NCBI GenBank assembly: GCA_938028835.1
Contig: CALIMJ010000021.1
Location: 1 to 64,000 of the forward strand
Direction of reading: 5' to 3'
DNA: 64,000 bases
From: an uncultured bacterium
GTDB lineage: Bacteria; Sysuimicrobiota; Sysuimicrobiia; Sysuimicrobiales; Sysuimicrobiaceae
In this document: positions 18,423-27,618 of the stretch, in pieces
How the letters are laid out: every line of letters begins with the position of its first letter
Numbering within the stretch: position 1 is the first letter of the stretch
The notes under the pieces: model-generated
The model's input: the letters and a program-made list of their open reading frames with translations, nothing else
What the model was told of the DNA's origin: nothing
The model's database searches: none
Made by a program: the position numbers and the translations under genes

Positions 18423-19358
18423 ATGACCGCGCCGTCCCGCGCCCTGGAGGGTGTTGTGACGCGGGCTGTGGGGGCGTTCGCGTTCGTGTACTACGGGGGC
18501 CGGACCTACCGCTGTGTGACGCGGGGCCGGTTGCGGAGGGCTGGTGCGGGGCGGATGGTTCCGGGCGACCGGGTGGTGTTCGCGCCCACCGGCCCGGAGG
18601 AAGGGGTCGTGGAGTCCGTGCTGCCCAGGAAGTCGGAGCTCACCAAGCCCTCCGCGCGGGATCCTGGACGTCTCCAGGTGCTGGCCGCCAACGTGGATCA
18701 GGCCTGCGTGGTGTTCGCAACCGCCAGCCCTGACCCGGACCCGCTGGCGGTGGACCGCTTTCTGGCGTTGGCCGAGGTTTCCGGGCTGGTCCCCCTGCTG
18801 TGTTTCAACAAGTTGGACCTGGGGGAACCGGGGGAACTGCGGGCCCTGTACGAGAGAGCTGGCTACCGGGTCCTGCTGGTGAGCGCGCGCACCGGGCAGG
18901 GGCTGGAAGAGCTTCGTCGCAGCCTCGCCGGTCGCGTCACAGTGCTGGTGGGTCCATCAGGAGTGGGCAAGAGCACGCTCATCAACGCCCTCAATCCCCA
19001 GGCCCGGCGACGGGTCGGGGAGGTGGGCCGCAGGGGCCGCGGCCGGCACACCACCACGGACGCTCAGCTGATCCCGGTGGACGGCGATGGCTTCGTGGTG
19101 GACACACCGGGCGTACAGGTCCTGGACTTCGTGCACCTGGAGCCGGTGGCGGTGAGGGCGGCCTTCCCGGAGATCGCGAGGATCGCCACAGACTGCCAGT
19201 TCCCGGACTGCTCTCACCGACAGGAGCCGGGCTGCGCGGTGCGGGAGGCGGCCGCCCGGGGTGAGGTGGCGGCCTCGCGCATGCGGAGCTACCTGTCGCT
19301 GCTGGAGGAAGCGGAGGAGGCCTGGCGTACGCGCTACCGGTCGCGGAGGGATGGATGA
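18423..19358 (+). CDS. rsgA: Ribosome small subunit GTPase RsgA
   Basis: RsgA (YjeQ) is a GTPase that checks and releases late 30S ribosomal particles. The 311-residue protein has an N-terminal OB fold (EGVVTRAVGAFAFVYY, RMVPGDRVVF). The circularly permuted GTPase domain has NKLD near 127 before the P loop GPSGVGKST at about 177-185 and DTPG after it. The C-terminal zinc-binding segment is CQFPDCSHRQEPGCAV. The ATG at 18423 gives the expected length. The stop overlaps the next gene as ATGA. Confidence 0.95.
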   Translation: MTAPSRALEGVVTRAVGAFAFVYYGGRTYRCVTRGRLRRAGAGRMVPGDRVVFAPTGPEEGVVESVLPRKSELTKPSARDPGRLQVLAANVDQACVVFATASPDPDPLAVDRFLALAEVSGLVPLLCFNKLDLGEPGELRALYERAGYRVLLVSARTGQGLEELRRSLAGRVTVLVGPSGVGKSTLINALNPQARRRVGEVGRRGRGRHTTTDAQLIPVDGDGFVVDTPGVQVLDFVHLEPVAVRAAFPEIARIATDCQFPDCSHRQEPGCAVREAAARGEVAASRMRSYLSLLEEAEEAWRTRYRSRRDG

Positions 19359-19999
19359 CACGGGTGTACCTGATCCGGCACGGTCAGACCACCTGGAACG
19401 CGGAGCGGCGGTACCAAGGGCGCAGGGACGCGCCCCTCACCGAGCTGGGGCGCAGCCAGATGCGGCGGCTCGCTGCAGCCCTGGCAAGCGAGCCGGTACG
19501 GGCGGTGTACACCAGCCCCCTTGGCCGTTGCCGGTGGGGCGCAGAGCGGATCGCGGCCCAGCACGGTCTGGAGCCCATCGTGGAGCCCGACCTGGTGGAG
19601 CTGGACCACGGGATCCTGGACGGGCTGCGGGTGGACGAGATGGAGGAGCACGTGGGGCGCCTGGTGCGGCGGTGGTGGCAGGATCCCGCCGGGGTGCACC
19701 TACCGGGCGGGGAGACGCTGGAGCAGGCCCGAACGAGGGCGTACGGTGCCTTCCGGCGGATCGTGGACCGGCACCCGGGCGAGACCGTGGTGGTGGTGGC
19801 CCACGGGGGAGTGAACAAGCTTATCCTCCTGACCCTGCTGCAGGCGCCCCTGGACAGCTACTTCCGGATCCAGCAGCACAACGGGGCGGTGAACCTCGTG
19901 GAGGTGCCCCCCGAGGGCAGCCCTCGGATTGTGGCCATCAACGACAACTGCTACCTCCGGTTGCCCTCTCAGGACCCCGGGCTGGTGGGGCAGGAGTAG
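19355..19999 (+). CDS. Histidine phosphatase family protein
   Basis: This 214-residue protein is of the phosphoglycerate-mutase-like histidine phosphatase superfamily. The phospho-accepting histidine is in LIRHGQT at about 6-12, with a downstream LTELGRSQ, an acidic DHG near 86-88 and the second catalytic histidine in VVAHGGV. These features fit phosphatases such as CobC-like or broad-specificity enzymes better than glycolytic mutase. Substrate is unknown. It starts inside the rsgA stop (ATGA) and its 3' end overlaps the convergent MFS gene by 31 bases. Confidence 0.85.
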   Translation: MTRVYLIRHGQTTWNAERRYQGRRDAPLTELGRSQMRRLAAALASEPVRAVYTSPLGRCRWGAERIAAQHGLEPIVEPDLVELDHGILDGLRVDEMEEHVGRLVRRWWQDPAGVHLPGGETLEQARTRAYGAFRRIVDRHPGETVVVVAHGGVNKLILLTLLQAPLDSYFRIQQHNGAVNLVEVPPEGSPRIVAINDNCYLRLPSQDPGLVGQE

Positions 20000-21198
20000 C
20001 GCAGCCTGCGGAAGGCCCACAGGCCTGAGAGCACCAAACCAGCGGCGCAGGTGGGGATCAGGCGGAGGCCCAGGTCCGCTCCCGGCCCGTACCCCAGGCG
20101 CAGCAGCAGCCCTACGGCGAAGGCCGCCGCGGCGTTCGCCAGGTTCAGTACGAGCCCCTGGACCCCGAAGTGCAGGGCGGGCAGGCCGTGGCGGGAAGCC
20201 AGGTGCGCCAGCACGGCGTTGGGCAGCGCGTACAGGGCAGCCAGGGGGACTCCGCTGAGGGCCACCAGGCCGTAACCCAGCAGTTGCGGGCTAACGGGCA
20301 GCAGGCCAATGAGGGACACTACCGGGAGGAAGGCCGCGGCCACCCACAGGCAGGCTTCCAGGGTCTGTTGGGCGCCGGCCCGCTGGCCCCATCGGGCCAT
20401 TGCGGGCAGGCACGCGGCGGTGGACAGAAGCGCCGCGGCCAGAACGCCCGGTACCGCGGAGGTGGGCAGATCCATGAGCACCGTCACCAGGAACACCAGC
20501 ACCAGACTCACCATGCTGAGCCCCACCCAGGCCAGGGCAAGGCCGGCTAGGTAGGCGCGCAGGGCGCCGCTGTGGGCCAGGGAAGCCAGCGCCGTGGCGA
20601 GCGGAGTTCCCGTGGGACGGGTGGCGCCTTCTCGGACGGAAGCCGCGCAGCCCCACAGGCAGACCAGAGAACCGACAGCGAAGACCACGGCCATCGCTGG
20701 GAAGCCCCACCGTGCGTGGAAGGGGCCGGACAGGACGTAGGCCAGCGCGGTTCCGAAGAGGTTCCCTGCGGCCTGCCAGGCCGCGGTGGCCACCCGCCTC
20801 GGGCCGGAAAGCTCCAGGTCCGCCAGGAGGGCCAGGTACGGGTTGACCACCGCGGCGAACAGGGCGAAAAAGGCCGCCAGCACCGCGGCCAGGTACACAG
20901 CGGTTCCCTGCCGCGGAGGCACCCACAGGAGGACGAAGCACGCCGCCAGCAGGGGGCTTGCACCGACGAGGAAGGGCCTGCGGCGGCCCCACCGGGTGGC
21001 CAGGACGTCGCTCCACCGGGCCACCAGGACGTCGCCGAGGGAGTTAGACAGTCTGCCTGCGGCCAGGGCTAGGCCCACCTGTTGCGGTGGCAGGTGGGGG
21101 CCGGAGGACCCCGTGTAGAACGGGAAAAGCCAAAGGGTGAGGGTCTGGACCAGGAGGGAGGCGCCGACCGCGCCCAGTGCGTAAAGGGGCCCGGTCAC
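19969..21198 (-). CDS. MFS transporter, sugar-cation symporter-like
   Basis: This 409-residue integral membrane protein has about twelve hydrophobic segments in two halves. The loop after the second segment reads GRLSNSLGDVLVARWSDVLATRWGRRRPFLVGAS, typical of the GPH/MFS_2 branch of the major facilitator superfamily. Substrate cannot be read from sequence. The GTG start overlaps the stop of the phosphoribosyltransferase (GTGA), so the pair is one operon. A nucleobase, nucleoside or sugar substrate would make sense but is only inferred. Confidence 0.82.
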   Translation of the reverse strand: MTGPLYALGAVGASLLVQTLTLWLFPFYTGSSGPHLPPQQVGLALAAGRLSNSLGDVLVARWSDVLATRWGRRRPFLVGASPLLAACFVLLWVPPRQGTAVYLAAVLAAFFALFAAVVNPYLALLADLELSGPRRVATAAWQAAGNLFGTALAYVLSGPFHARWGFPAMAVVFAVGSLVCLWGCAASVREGATRPTGTPLATALASLAHSGALRAYLAGLALAWVGLSMVSLVLVFLVTVLMDLPTSAVPGVLAAALLSTAACLPAMARWGQRAGAQQTLEACLWVAAAFLPVVSLIGLLPVSPQLLGYGLVALSGVPLAALYALPNAVLAHLASRHGLPALHFGVQGLVLNLANAAAAFAVGLLLRLGYGPGADLGLRLIPTCAAGLVLSGLWAFRRLRYSCPTSPGS

Positions 21199-21779
21199 CC
21201 TGAGCGGGTGAACACCGGCAGGGTGGCCAGGTGGATGAGTTCGGGATCCTGGTAGGCGTCGCCCTGGAGGATCACCGCGGCCTTGGCGGTGATGCGGGCC
21301 TCCAGGCGCTGCATCAACAGGCTGGCGGCTCGCAGGGTGCCGCCGGTACTCACCACGTCGTCCACCACCGCGACGCGGCGGCCCCGGATCCGGTCCGCGT
21401 CCTCGCCGTTGAGGACGAGGGGGTGCACGGAGGCGTCCGTGATGGACTGGACGTCCACCACCACCGGGTGTCGCATGTACTTCTTCACCTCCCTGCGGCA
21501 CGCCACGTACGGGAAAAACTGGCCGTGGCGGGGCTCAGACAGGTAGGTGGCGATCATGTGCACGAGGGGGACCGACTTGGCCGTGAGGGCCACCAAAGCG
21601 TCGAACTCGCGGAGCCGGAGCTCGCTGGCCAGGGCGCGGGCGCAGGCGTTGGTGAGCTCTACGTCGCCCCACAGCCGGAAGAAGGGGATCCACACCCCCT
21701 CCTGCACCTGTTCCACGGGCAGGGAGCGCCGGACCCCCGCCACGCGGATCTCGTACCAGGTCTGCCCCTCGTACCGCAT
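21195..21779 (-). CDS. Phosphoribosyltransferase, adenine-PRT-like
   Basis: This 194-residue protein has the PRPP-binding loop VAVVDDVVSTGGT at about 137-148 and an upstream region (LVALTAKSVPLVHMIATYLSE) like the adenine/xanthine phosphoribosyltransferase branch. It would join a free base to PRPP to give a nucleotide. The N-terminal ~40 residues (SLPVEQVQEGVWIPFFRL) extend beyond minimal APRT. No helix-turn-helix is seen, so it is not a PurR-type regulator. AAGGGA precedes the ATG. It heads an operon with the MFS transporter and is divergent from aroE. Confidence 0.8.
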   Translation of the reverse strand: MRYEGQTWYEIRVAGVRRSLPVEQVQEGVWIPFFRLWGDVELTNACARALASELRLREFDALVALTAKSVPLVHMIATYLSEPRHGQFFPYVACRREVKKYMRHPVVVDVQSITDASVHPLVLNGEDADRIRGRRVAVVDDVVSTGGTLRAASLLMQRLEARITAKAAVILQGDAYQDPELIHLATLPVFTRSG

Positions 21780-21892
21780 GGTGGGTCCCTTGAGAAACCG
21801 TATTTTTACCGGCTACTGTAGCACAGCGCGGGGAGCCTGCGTAGCCTCCCCTCGCGCACGGTAGAATGGCGTCAAAACCCCGGAGGCGCGAG
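21780..21892. promoter_or_regulatory. Divergent PRT/aroE control region with hairpin
   Basis: This region separates the leftward phosphoribosyltransferase operon from the rightward aro operon. Arms GCGCGGGGAG (21826-21835) and CTCCCC-T-CGCGC (21846-21856) form an imperfect inverted repeat around a 10-base loop. TAGAAT at 21862-21867 could be a -10 for aroE if the TTG at 21893 is the true start, and GGAGG at 21882-21886 would be its ribosome-binding site. No strong -35 was found, so the promoter call is tentative. Confidence 0.4.
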
Positions 21893-22759
21893 TTGGAGAT
21901 CCCTCCACACACCCGGCTGGTGGCTCTGCTGGGCGACCCGGTGTCGCACAGCCTGTCGCCCCGCATGCACGCGGCGGCGTTCCGGGCGCGGGGACTGCCG
22001 TGGGTGTACGTGGCCTTCCGGGTCCGGCCCGGGGACCTGGGGACGGCGGTCGCCGGCTTGCGGGCCCTGGGTTTCGCGGGCGCCAATGTGACCCTGCCCC
22101 ACAAAGTGGCCGTCTGCCAACTGGCCGACGAGCTGGACGTGTCTGCCAGGCGGTGCGGGGCGGCAAACACCCTGGTCTTCTCCGAAGGGCGGGTGGTGGC
22201 GTTCAACACGGATGTGGCGGGGGTGCGCAGGGCCCTGGACGAGGAAGGGGTGGCACCCTGGGGGCTGCGGGTGGCGATCCTGGGCGCGGGTGGGGCGGCT
22301 CGGGCGGCGTGCGTGGCGCTGGGGGAAGCCGGCGCCGGGGTGGTGACGGTGGTGGCCCGCAGGCCGGCCGCGGGAGAGGCCCTGTGCGCCCGCATGCGGG
22401 ACGACTTCCCCCGAACGCGCTTTGAGGTCTGTCCCTTCGAGGACGCAGCCCTCCGGAAAGCTCTGCGGGAGGCGGATCTGGTGGTGAACGCGACCCCCGT
22501 GGGCATGTACCCGAAGGAGGAGGAAAGCCCGGTGCGAGAGGCCACCTGGCTGCGGCCGGGGCAGGTGGTATTCGACATGGTGTACAACCCACCCACCACC
22601 CGCTTGCTGCGGCTGGCGCAGCAGGCAGGGGCCAGGACCGTGGGCGGGCTTTCCATGCTGGTGCACCAGGGAGCCGAGTCCTTCGAGCTGTGGACCGGGA
22701 GTCCGGCCCCCACAGACGCGATGAAAAGGGCCGTGGGTCTGCTCCCGGCGGGGGTGTGA
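21893..22759 (+). CDS. aroE: Shikimate dehydrogenase
   Basis: AroE reduces 3-dehydroshikimate to shikimate with NADPH. Family features are [19 protein letters not shown] near the start for shikimate binding, [10 protein letters not shown] with the catalytic lysine, [12 protein letters not shown] with the catalytic aspartate, and the Rossmann motif [12 protein letters not shown] prefer the TTG at 21893 because GGAGG lies 6 bases upstream. An in-frame ATG at 21866 has no ribosome-binding site and would add nine residues. It is the first gene of the aro operon; aroC follows at once. Confidence 0.93.
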   Translation: MEIPPHTRLVALLGDPVSHSLSPRMHAAAFRARGLPWVYVAFRVRPGDLGTAVAGLRALGFAGANVTLPHKVAVCQLADELDVSARRCGAANTLVFSEGRVVAFNTDVAGVRRALDEEGVAPWGLRVAILGAGGAARAACVALGEAGAGVVTVVARRPAAGEALCARMRDDFPRTRFEVCPFEDAALRKALREADLVVNATPVGMYPKEEESPVREATWLRPGQVVFDMVYNPPTTRLLRLAQQAGARTVGGLSMLVHQGAESFELWTGSPAPTDAMKRAVGLLPAGV

Positions 22760-22760
22760 G

Positions 22761-23912
22761 GTGGCGCTGCGGCTGGTGACCGCGGGGGAGTCCCACGGCC
22801 GGGGCCTTGTGGCGGTCGTGGAGGGCCTGCCCGCAGGCCTCCGGGTGGACGAGGAGTACATCGACCGGCACCTGTGGCGGCGCCAGCTGGGCTACGGCCG
22901 GGGCGGCCGCATGCAGATCGAGCGGGACCGCGCCGAGATCCTGTCCGGGATCCTGGACGGTGCTACCATCGGAGCCCCGGTGGCGGTCCTGGTCTGGAAC
23001 CGGGACTGGAGGACGGAGGAAGCACCCATCACCCGGCCCAGGCCCGGCCATGCGGACCTCGTGGGCGTTCAGAAGTACGGGTTCGACGATGTGCGGTACG
23101 CCCTGGAGCGCGCCAGTGCCCGGGAGACGGCGGCGAGGGTGGCGGGTGGCAGTCTGGCGCGGCGGCTGCTGGAGGAGTTCGGGATCGAGGTGTTCAGCCA
23201 CGTGGTGGAGCTGGGCGGGGTCCGGGCGGAGGCACTCCCGGAACGGTGGGAGGAGGTCCGGGACTGGGCGGAGGCGTCCGACGTGAGGTGCGCCGACCCG
23301 GCGGCCGCCCAGCGCATGCGGGAGGCGGTGGACGCTGCCAGGGAGCGGGGTGACACCCTGGGCGGTGTGGTGGAGGTGGTGGCATTGGGCGTGCCTCCGG
23401 GCCTGGGCTCGTATGTGCACTGGGAGCGGAAGCTGGACGGGCGGCTGGCCCAGGCCGTGATGAGCGTGCACGCCATCAAGGGCGTGGCTGTGGGCGACGC
23501 CTTCGCCATCGCCGCCAGCCCTGGCCAGCAGGCCCACGACGAGATCTTCTACGAGCCGGGGCGGGGTTTCTACCGGCTCACCAACCGGGCGGGCGGCCTG
23601 GAAGGGGGGGTCACCAACGGCATGCCGGTGGTGCTGCGGGCGGCAATGAAACCGCTTTCCACCCTGCGGCAGCCCCTGATGTCGGTGGACATCCGGACCG
23701 GCGAACCGGCACCGGGCGCGGTGGTGCGCTCGGACGTTACCGCGGTCCCCGCCGCGGGGGTTGTCTGCGAGGCCATGGTGGCTCTGGTGCTGGCCGACGC
23801 CCTGTGCGAGAAGCTGGGGGCCGACTCCCTGGAGGACATGCGGCAATCGTACCGCCGGTACGTGGAGCGCGCCCGGTGGACGCCCTCCCCTCCCGTAAGG
23901 AGCGGCTCGTGA
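22761..23912 (+). CDS. aroC: Chorismate synthase
   Basis: AroC makes chorismate from 5-enolpyruvylshikimate-3-phosphate using reduced FMN. The 383-residue product has [22 protein letters not shown] at the start, [15 protein letters not shown], the [11 protein letters not shown] segment, [13 protein letters not shown] and the late [21 protein letters not shown]. These match the family along its length. The GTG start comes one base after the aroE stop, and its TGA overlaps the GTG of the next gene. Confidence 0.96.
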   Translation: MALRLVTAGESHGRGLVAVVEGLPAGLRVDEEYIDRHLWRRQLGYGRGGRMQIERDRAEILSGILDGATIGAPVAVLVWNRDWRTEEAPITRPRPGHADLVGVQKYGFDDVRYALERASARETAARVAGGSLARRLLEEFGIEVFSHVVELGGVRAEALPERWEEVRDWAEASDVRCADPAAAQRMREAVDAARERGDTLGGVVEVVALGVPPGLGSYVHWERKLDGRLAQAVMSVHAIKGVAVGDAFAIAASPGQQAHDEIFYEPGRGFYRLTNRAGGLEGGVTNGMPVVLRAAMKPLSTLRQPLMSVDIRTGEPAPGAVVRSDVTAVPAAGVVCEAMVALVLADALCEKLGADSLEDMRQSYRRYVERARWTPSPPVRSGS

Positions 23913-25522
23913 GGAACGTGGTCCTTTACGGGTTCATGGGAGCAGGCAAAACCACAGTCGGCGAGGAGTTGAGCCGACGCTTGGGATGGCCGTTCCTGGA
24001 CACCGACCGCATGGTGGAGGGCCGGGCGGGTAAGCCGGTGGCGCGCATCTTCGACGAGGACGGGGAAGCTGCCTTCCGGGCTCTGGAGCGGGAGGCGGTG
24101 GCGGAGGCGGCTCGGGTGCGGCCCGCGGTGGTGGCGTGCGGGGGAGGCGCGGTCCTGGACGCCGACAACGCCCGCGCGCTGAGGGCGTCCGGTCACATGG
24201 TGTGGCTGCGCGCGGCCCTCGAGTCGGTGCTGAGCCGGGCCCGTGAAGGCGAACGGCCTCTTCTGAGGGGCGACCCCAGGGGCAGGGCCGCACTGCTGCT
24301 AGAGGAGCGGGCCCCGCGCTACCGGGAGCTGGCAGATCTGGTGGTGGACACGGACGGGCTTTCGGTCCCGGAGGTGACAGAGCGCGTGCTGGCAGAGCTG
24401 CTGGCCCGGGAAGCGCAGACGGTGACGGTGGCTCTACCCACAGGGACCTATCCGGTGCACGTGGGGGACGGCGTGCTGCCCCTGGTCGCCGTGGAGCTGG
24501 CGCGCCTGGGGGTGCGGAGGTGCGCGGTGCTGAGCCACCCGCGGGTGTGGCGCCTGTACGGGGCGGGTCTGGCGGAAGCCCTGCGGGCGGGCGGCGTGGA
24601 GGTCCTGCCCGTCCTGGTGCCGCCGGGGGAGCGCAGCAAGTCCCTGGTGGCTGCCGGGAAGGTGTACGCCCGGATGGCTGCCGCGCGGCTGGACCGGGCG
24701 TGCGCGGTCCTCGGGCTGGGTGGTGGCGTGGTGGGGGACTTGGCGGGGTTCGTGGCGGGCACCTACATGCGGGGCGTGCGGTTGTTGCAGCTGCCCACCA
24801 CGCTGCTGGCGCAGGTGGATGCCAGCGTGGGCGGTAAAGCCGCGGTGAACGTGGCCGCGGGAAAGGGGCAGGGACCGGTGAGGAACCTGGTAGGGGTGTT
24901 CTGGCAGCCGCAGGCGGTGGTGGCGGACGTGGCCACCCTGCGCACCCTCCCGCTCCGGGAGCTGCGGGCAGGCTTCGCAGAGTGCGTCAAGCACGGGGCG
25001 GCGAGGGACGCGGGCCTGCTGGAGTGGGTGGACCGCGAGCTAGCCAAGCTGCTGCGCCGCAGGACGGACCGGCTCGCAGAGCTGGTGGCGCGCAACGTGG
25101 CGGTGAAAGCCGAGGTGGTGCGGCAGGACGAGCGGGAGACCGGCGGGCTTCGGGAGGTGCTGAACTTCGGCCACACGGTAGCGCACGCCCTGGAGGCGGC
25201 CACGGGTTACCGGGCGTACCTGCACGGGGAGGCGGTGGCGGTGGGCATGGTGGTGGAGGCGGAGCTGGGGCAGCGGGTGGGCGTCACGGACGGCTCGGTG
25301 GCGGAAGCGCTGCGCTCAGTGCTGCGGCGCGCGGGCCTGCCAACCTGGCTCCCGCCCGTCTCCGCGCAGGAGCTGGTGGGGTTCATGCGGCTGGACAAGA
25401 AAAACCGCGGCGGCGCTTTACGGTTCGCCCTCCTGGAGCGGCTCGGGAAGGCCCGGACCGGCGTGGAAGTCCCGGAGGAGGCCGTGGCCTCCGTCCTGCG
25501 GGAGATGGGGGCGAGTCCGTGA
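23909..25522 (+). CDS. aroKB: Fused shikimate kinase / 3-dehydroquinate synthase
   Basis: One 537-residue reading frame holds two shikimate-pathway enzymes. Residues 1 to about 168 are shikimate kinase (AroK), with P loop GFMGAGKTT at 8-16, the FLDTDRMVE substrate segment and CGGGAVL. From about 170 to the end is NAD-dependent 3-dehydroquinate synthase (AroB), with [20 protein letters not shown] near 269-288, KCVKHG-like ECVKHG, and [11 protein letters not shown] near 418 binding metal. AAGGAG precedes the GTG start, which overlaps aroC. No stop or frameshift separates the halves, so the fusion is genuine in this sequence. Confidence 0.95.
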   Translation: MRNVVLYGFMGAGKTTVGEELSRRLGWPFLDTDRMVEGRAGKPVARIFDEDGEAAFRALEREAVAEAARVRPAVVACGGGAVLDADNARALRASGHMVWLRAALESVLSRAREGERPLLRGDPRGRAALLLEERAPRYRELADLVVDTDGLSVPEVTERVLAELLAREAQTVTVALPTGTYPVHVGDGVLPLVAVELARLGVRRCAVLSHPRVWRLYGAGLAEALRAGGVEVLPVLVPPGERSKSLVAAGKVYARMAAARLDRACAVLGLGGGVVGDLAGFVAGTYMRGVRLLQLPTTLLAQVDASVGGKAAVNVAAGKGQGPVRNLVGVFWQPQAVVADVATLRTLPLRELRAGFAECVKHGAARDAGLLEWVDRELAKLLRRRTDRLAELVARNVAVKAEVVRQDERETGGLREVLNFGHTVAHALEAATGYRAYLHGEAVAVGMVVEAELGQRVGVTDGSVAEALRSVLRRAGLPTWLPPVSAQELVGFMRLDKKNRGGALRFALLERLGKARTGVEVPEEAVASVLREMGASP

Positions 25523-25962
25523 GGATCCTGGTGCTCTCGGGTCCGAACCTGAACCTCCTGGGCGAGCGCGAGCCGGAGGTGTACGGCCACCACACCCTGG
25601 CGGACGTGGAGCGGATGGTGCGGGAGAAGGCGGAGGAGCTGGGGGTGGAGGTGCGGTTCGTCCAATCCAACCACGAGGGGGTGATGCTGGACGAGCTGCA
25701 CCGGGCCCGGCTGGAGTGCGACGCGGTGGTCCTGAACCCTGGAGCGTTCACCCACACCTCCATCGCCCTGCGGGACGCCATCGCGGCCATCCGCATCCCG
25801 GTGGTGGAGGTGCACCTGTCCAACGTGCACGCCCGCGAGGCCTTCCGCAGGCGCATGGTGCTGGCGCCCGTGGTGCGCGGCCAGGTCCTGGGCCTGGGCC
25901 CGTACAGCTACGTCCTTGGTCTGGAGGCCGCGGTGCACCTGGCGCGGGGAGGCTCCCGGTGA
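25519..25962 (+). CDS. aroQ: Type II 3-dehydroquinate dehydratase
   Basis: AroQ removes water from 3-dehydroquinate to give 3-dehydroshikimate. The 147-residue product has the type II landmarks: LSGPNLNLLGEREPEVYG with the catalytic tyrosine, VQSNHEGVMLDELH, LNPGAFTHTSIALRDA and VVEVHLSNVHAREAFR with the catalytic histidine. The GTG start overlaps aroKB by 4 bases and its stop overlaps aroH by 4 bases. Confidence 0.96.
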   Translation: MRILVLSGPNLNLLGEREPEVYGHHTLADVERMVREKAEELGVEVRFVQSNHEGVMLDELHRARLECDAVVLNPGAFTHTSIALRDAIAAIRIPVVEVHLSNVHAREAFRRRMVLAPVVRGQVLGLGPYSYVLGLEAAVHLARGGSR

Positions 25963-26327
25963 AGGTGCGCGGGATCCGGGGGGCCGTGCAGGTGGAGGCC
26001 AACACCCCCGAGGCCATTTTGGACGCGGCCCGGCGGCTGATCACGGAGATGGTCCGGGCCAACGGCGTGGAGCCGGACGACGTGGCGGCGGTGATCTTCA
26101 CGTGCACCTCCGACCTGGACGCCACCTTCCCCGCGGAGGCCGCCCGCGCCCTGGGCTGGGACCGCGTCCCGCTGTTGTGCTCCCGGGAGATGGAGGTGCC
26201 CGGGTCCATGCCGCGGGTGTTGCGCGTGCTGATGCTGGTGAACACCACCCTGACCCAGGACGAGGTGGTCCACGTGTACCTGGGCGAGGCCGAGCGCCTG
26301 CGGCCGGACCTGCGCAGCGCGCAGTAG
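25959..26327 (+). CDS. aroH: Monofunctional chorismate mutase, AroH type
   Basis: This 122-residue protein matches the AroH-class chorismate mutase of Bacillus, a trimeric pseudo-alpha/beta-barrel that converts chorismate to prephenate. Recognisable are VRGIRGAVQVEANTPEAI, FTCTSDLDATFPAEAAR with the active-site arginine and cysteine region, VPLLCSREMEVPGSM and LRVLMLVNT. It links the common pathway to phenylalanine and tyrosine. tyrA and pheA are not in the window. It overlaps aroQ and is followed by aroA after one base. Confidence 0.93.
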   Translation: MKVRGIRGAVQVEANTPEAILDAARRLITEMVRANGVEPDDVAAVIFTCTSDLDATFPAEAARALGWDRVPLLCSREMEVPGSMPRVLRVLMLVNTTLTQDEVVHVYLGEAERLRPDLRSAQ

Positions 26328-26328
26328 G

Positions 26329-27618
26329 ATGGCCGTCCTCCAGGTTCAGCCTGCACGCCTGCGGGGGCGTTTGCGGCCGCCGGGCGACAAGTCCATCAGC
26401 CACCGCGCGGTGTTGGTGGGGGCCCTCGCGTCGGGCGTCACGGTGGCCCGCAACTTCCTGGAGGCCGAGGACACGCTGCGGAGCGTGGACTGCGTGCGTG
26501 CCCTGGGAGTGCCCGTGGAGCTGGAGGGCGGCACCCTGCGGGTTCACGGGCGCAGCCGGTGGTCGGAGCCCGGTCGCGTACTGGACGTCGGGAACTCAGG
26601 GACCACCATCCGCCTGCTGTGCGGGCTGGTAAGCGGCCAGCCGGTGGAGGCGGTGCTGGACGGCGACGCGTCGCTGCGCCGCCGGCCCATGGATCGGGTG
26701 GTGGAGCCCCTGCGGCGCATGGGTGCAGACATCCAGGCCAGGGACGGGCGGTTCGCTCCGGTACGGGTGCGGGGGGGCACTTTGCGGCCTGCCCGGCACG
26801 AGCTGCCGTTGGCAAGCGCCCAGGTAAAAAGCGCGCTGCTGCTGGCAGGGCTGTACGCGGAGGGCTGGACCGTGGTGGTGGAGCCTGCGGCCAGCCGGGA
26901 CCACACGGAGCGCCTGCTGGGCGCTATGGGGGTCCCGGTGGAGACTCGGCCACTGGAGGGCGGAGGAGTGGAGGCGGGGGTGGAAGGCCCGGCGCGCCCG
27001 GAGGCGGTGGAGCTACAAGTCCCCGGCGACTTTTCCTCGGCGGCGTTTTTCGTCGCGGGGGCGGCTGCGCAAGCGGGCGCGGAGCTGGTGGTGGAGCACG
27101 TGGGCTTGAACGCCACCCGCACAGGGCTGCTGGAGGTGCTGAGGGAGATGGGTGCGGAGGTCCGGGTGGAGGATCTGAGGGAGGTGGCGGGGGAACCCAC
27201 CGGCACCCTGCTCGTCCGGGGCAGGCAGCTCAGGGGGGTGCAGGTGGGCGGCGCTCTGATCCCGCGGCTCATCGACGAGATCCCGGCCCTCGCCGTGGCC
27301 GCAGCACTCGCGGAGGGGGAGACGGTGGTGCGGGACGCCGCGGAGCTGCGGGTCAAGGAGTCGGACCGGATTCGGACGGTGGTTCGCGCCCTCCGGGCTG
27401 TGGGGGTGGACGCCGAGGAGCTGCCCGACGGGATGGTGATACGGGGTGGCAAGATCCGCGGGGGCGAGGTGGATCCTGAGGGCGACCACCGCGTCGCCAT
27501 GGCTTTTGGGGTGGCGGGCCTGCTCTCCCGCGACGGCGTGAGGGTGGTGGGCTCCGAGTGCGCGGCGGTGTCCTTCCCGCGGTTCGAGCGCTGGCTTCGG
27601 GTGCTGGCTGCACGTTGA
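26329..27618 (+). CDS. aroA: 5-enolpyruvylshikimate-3-phosphate synthase
   Basis: AroA transfers enolpyruvyl from PEP to shikimate-3-phosphate and is the target of glyphosate. The 429-residue product contains PPGDKSISHRA near the N-terminus, LDVGNSGTTIRLLCG, RRRPMDRVVEPLRRMGA, LPLASAQVKSALLLAG, LIPRLIDEIPALAVAAA and RVKESDRI, then DHRVAMAF. These cover both lobes. It is the last shikimate gene of the operon. DAHP synthase is not encoded here. The stop overlaps the TTG of the next gene. Confidence 0.96.
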   Translation: MAVLQVQPARLRGRLRPPGDKSISHRAVLVGALASGVTVARNFLEAEDTLRSVDCVRALGVPVELEGGTLRVHGRSRWSEPGRVLDVGNSGTTIRLLCGLVSGQPVEAVLDGDASLRRRPMDRVVEPLRRMGADIQARDGRFAPVRVRGGTLRPARHELPLASAQVKSALLLAGLYAEGWTVVVEPAASRDHTERLLGAMGVPVETRPLEGGGVEAGVEGPARPEAVELQVPGDFSSAAFFVAGAAAQAGAELVVEHVGLNATRTGLLEVLREMGAEVRVEDLREVAGEPTGTLLVRGRQLRGVQVGGALIPRLIDEIPALAVAAALAEGETVVRDAAELRVKESDRIRTVVRALRAVGVDAEELPDGMVIRGGKIRGGEVDPEGDHRVAMAFGVAGLLSRDGVRVVGSECAAVSFPRFERWLRVLAAR

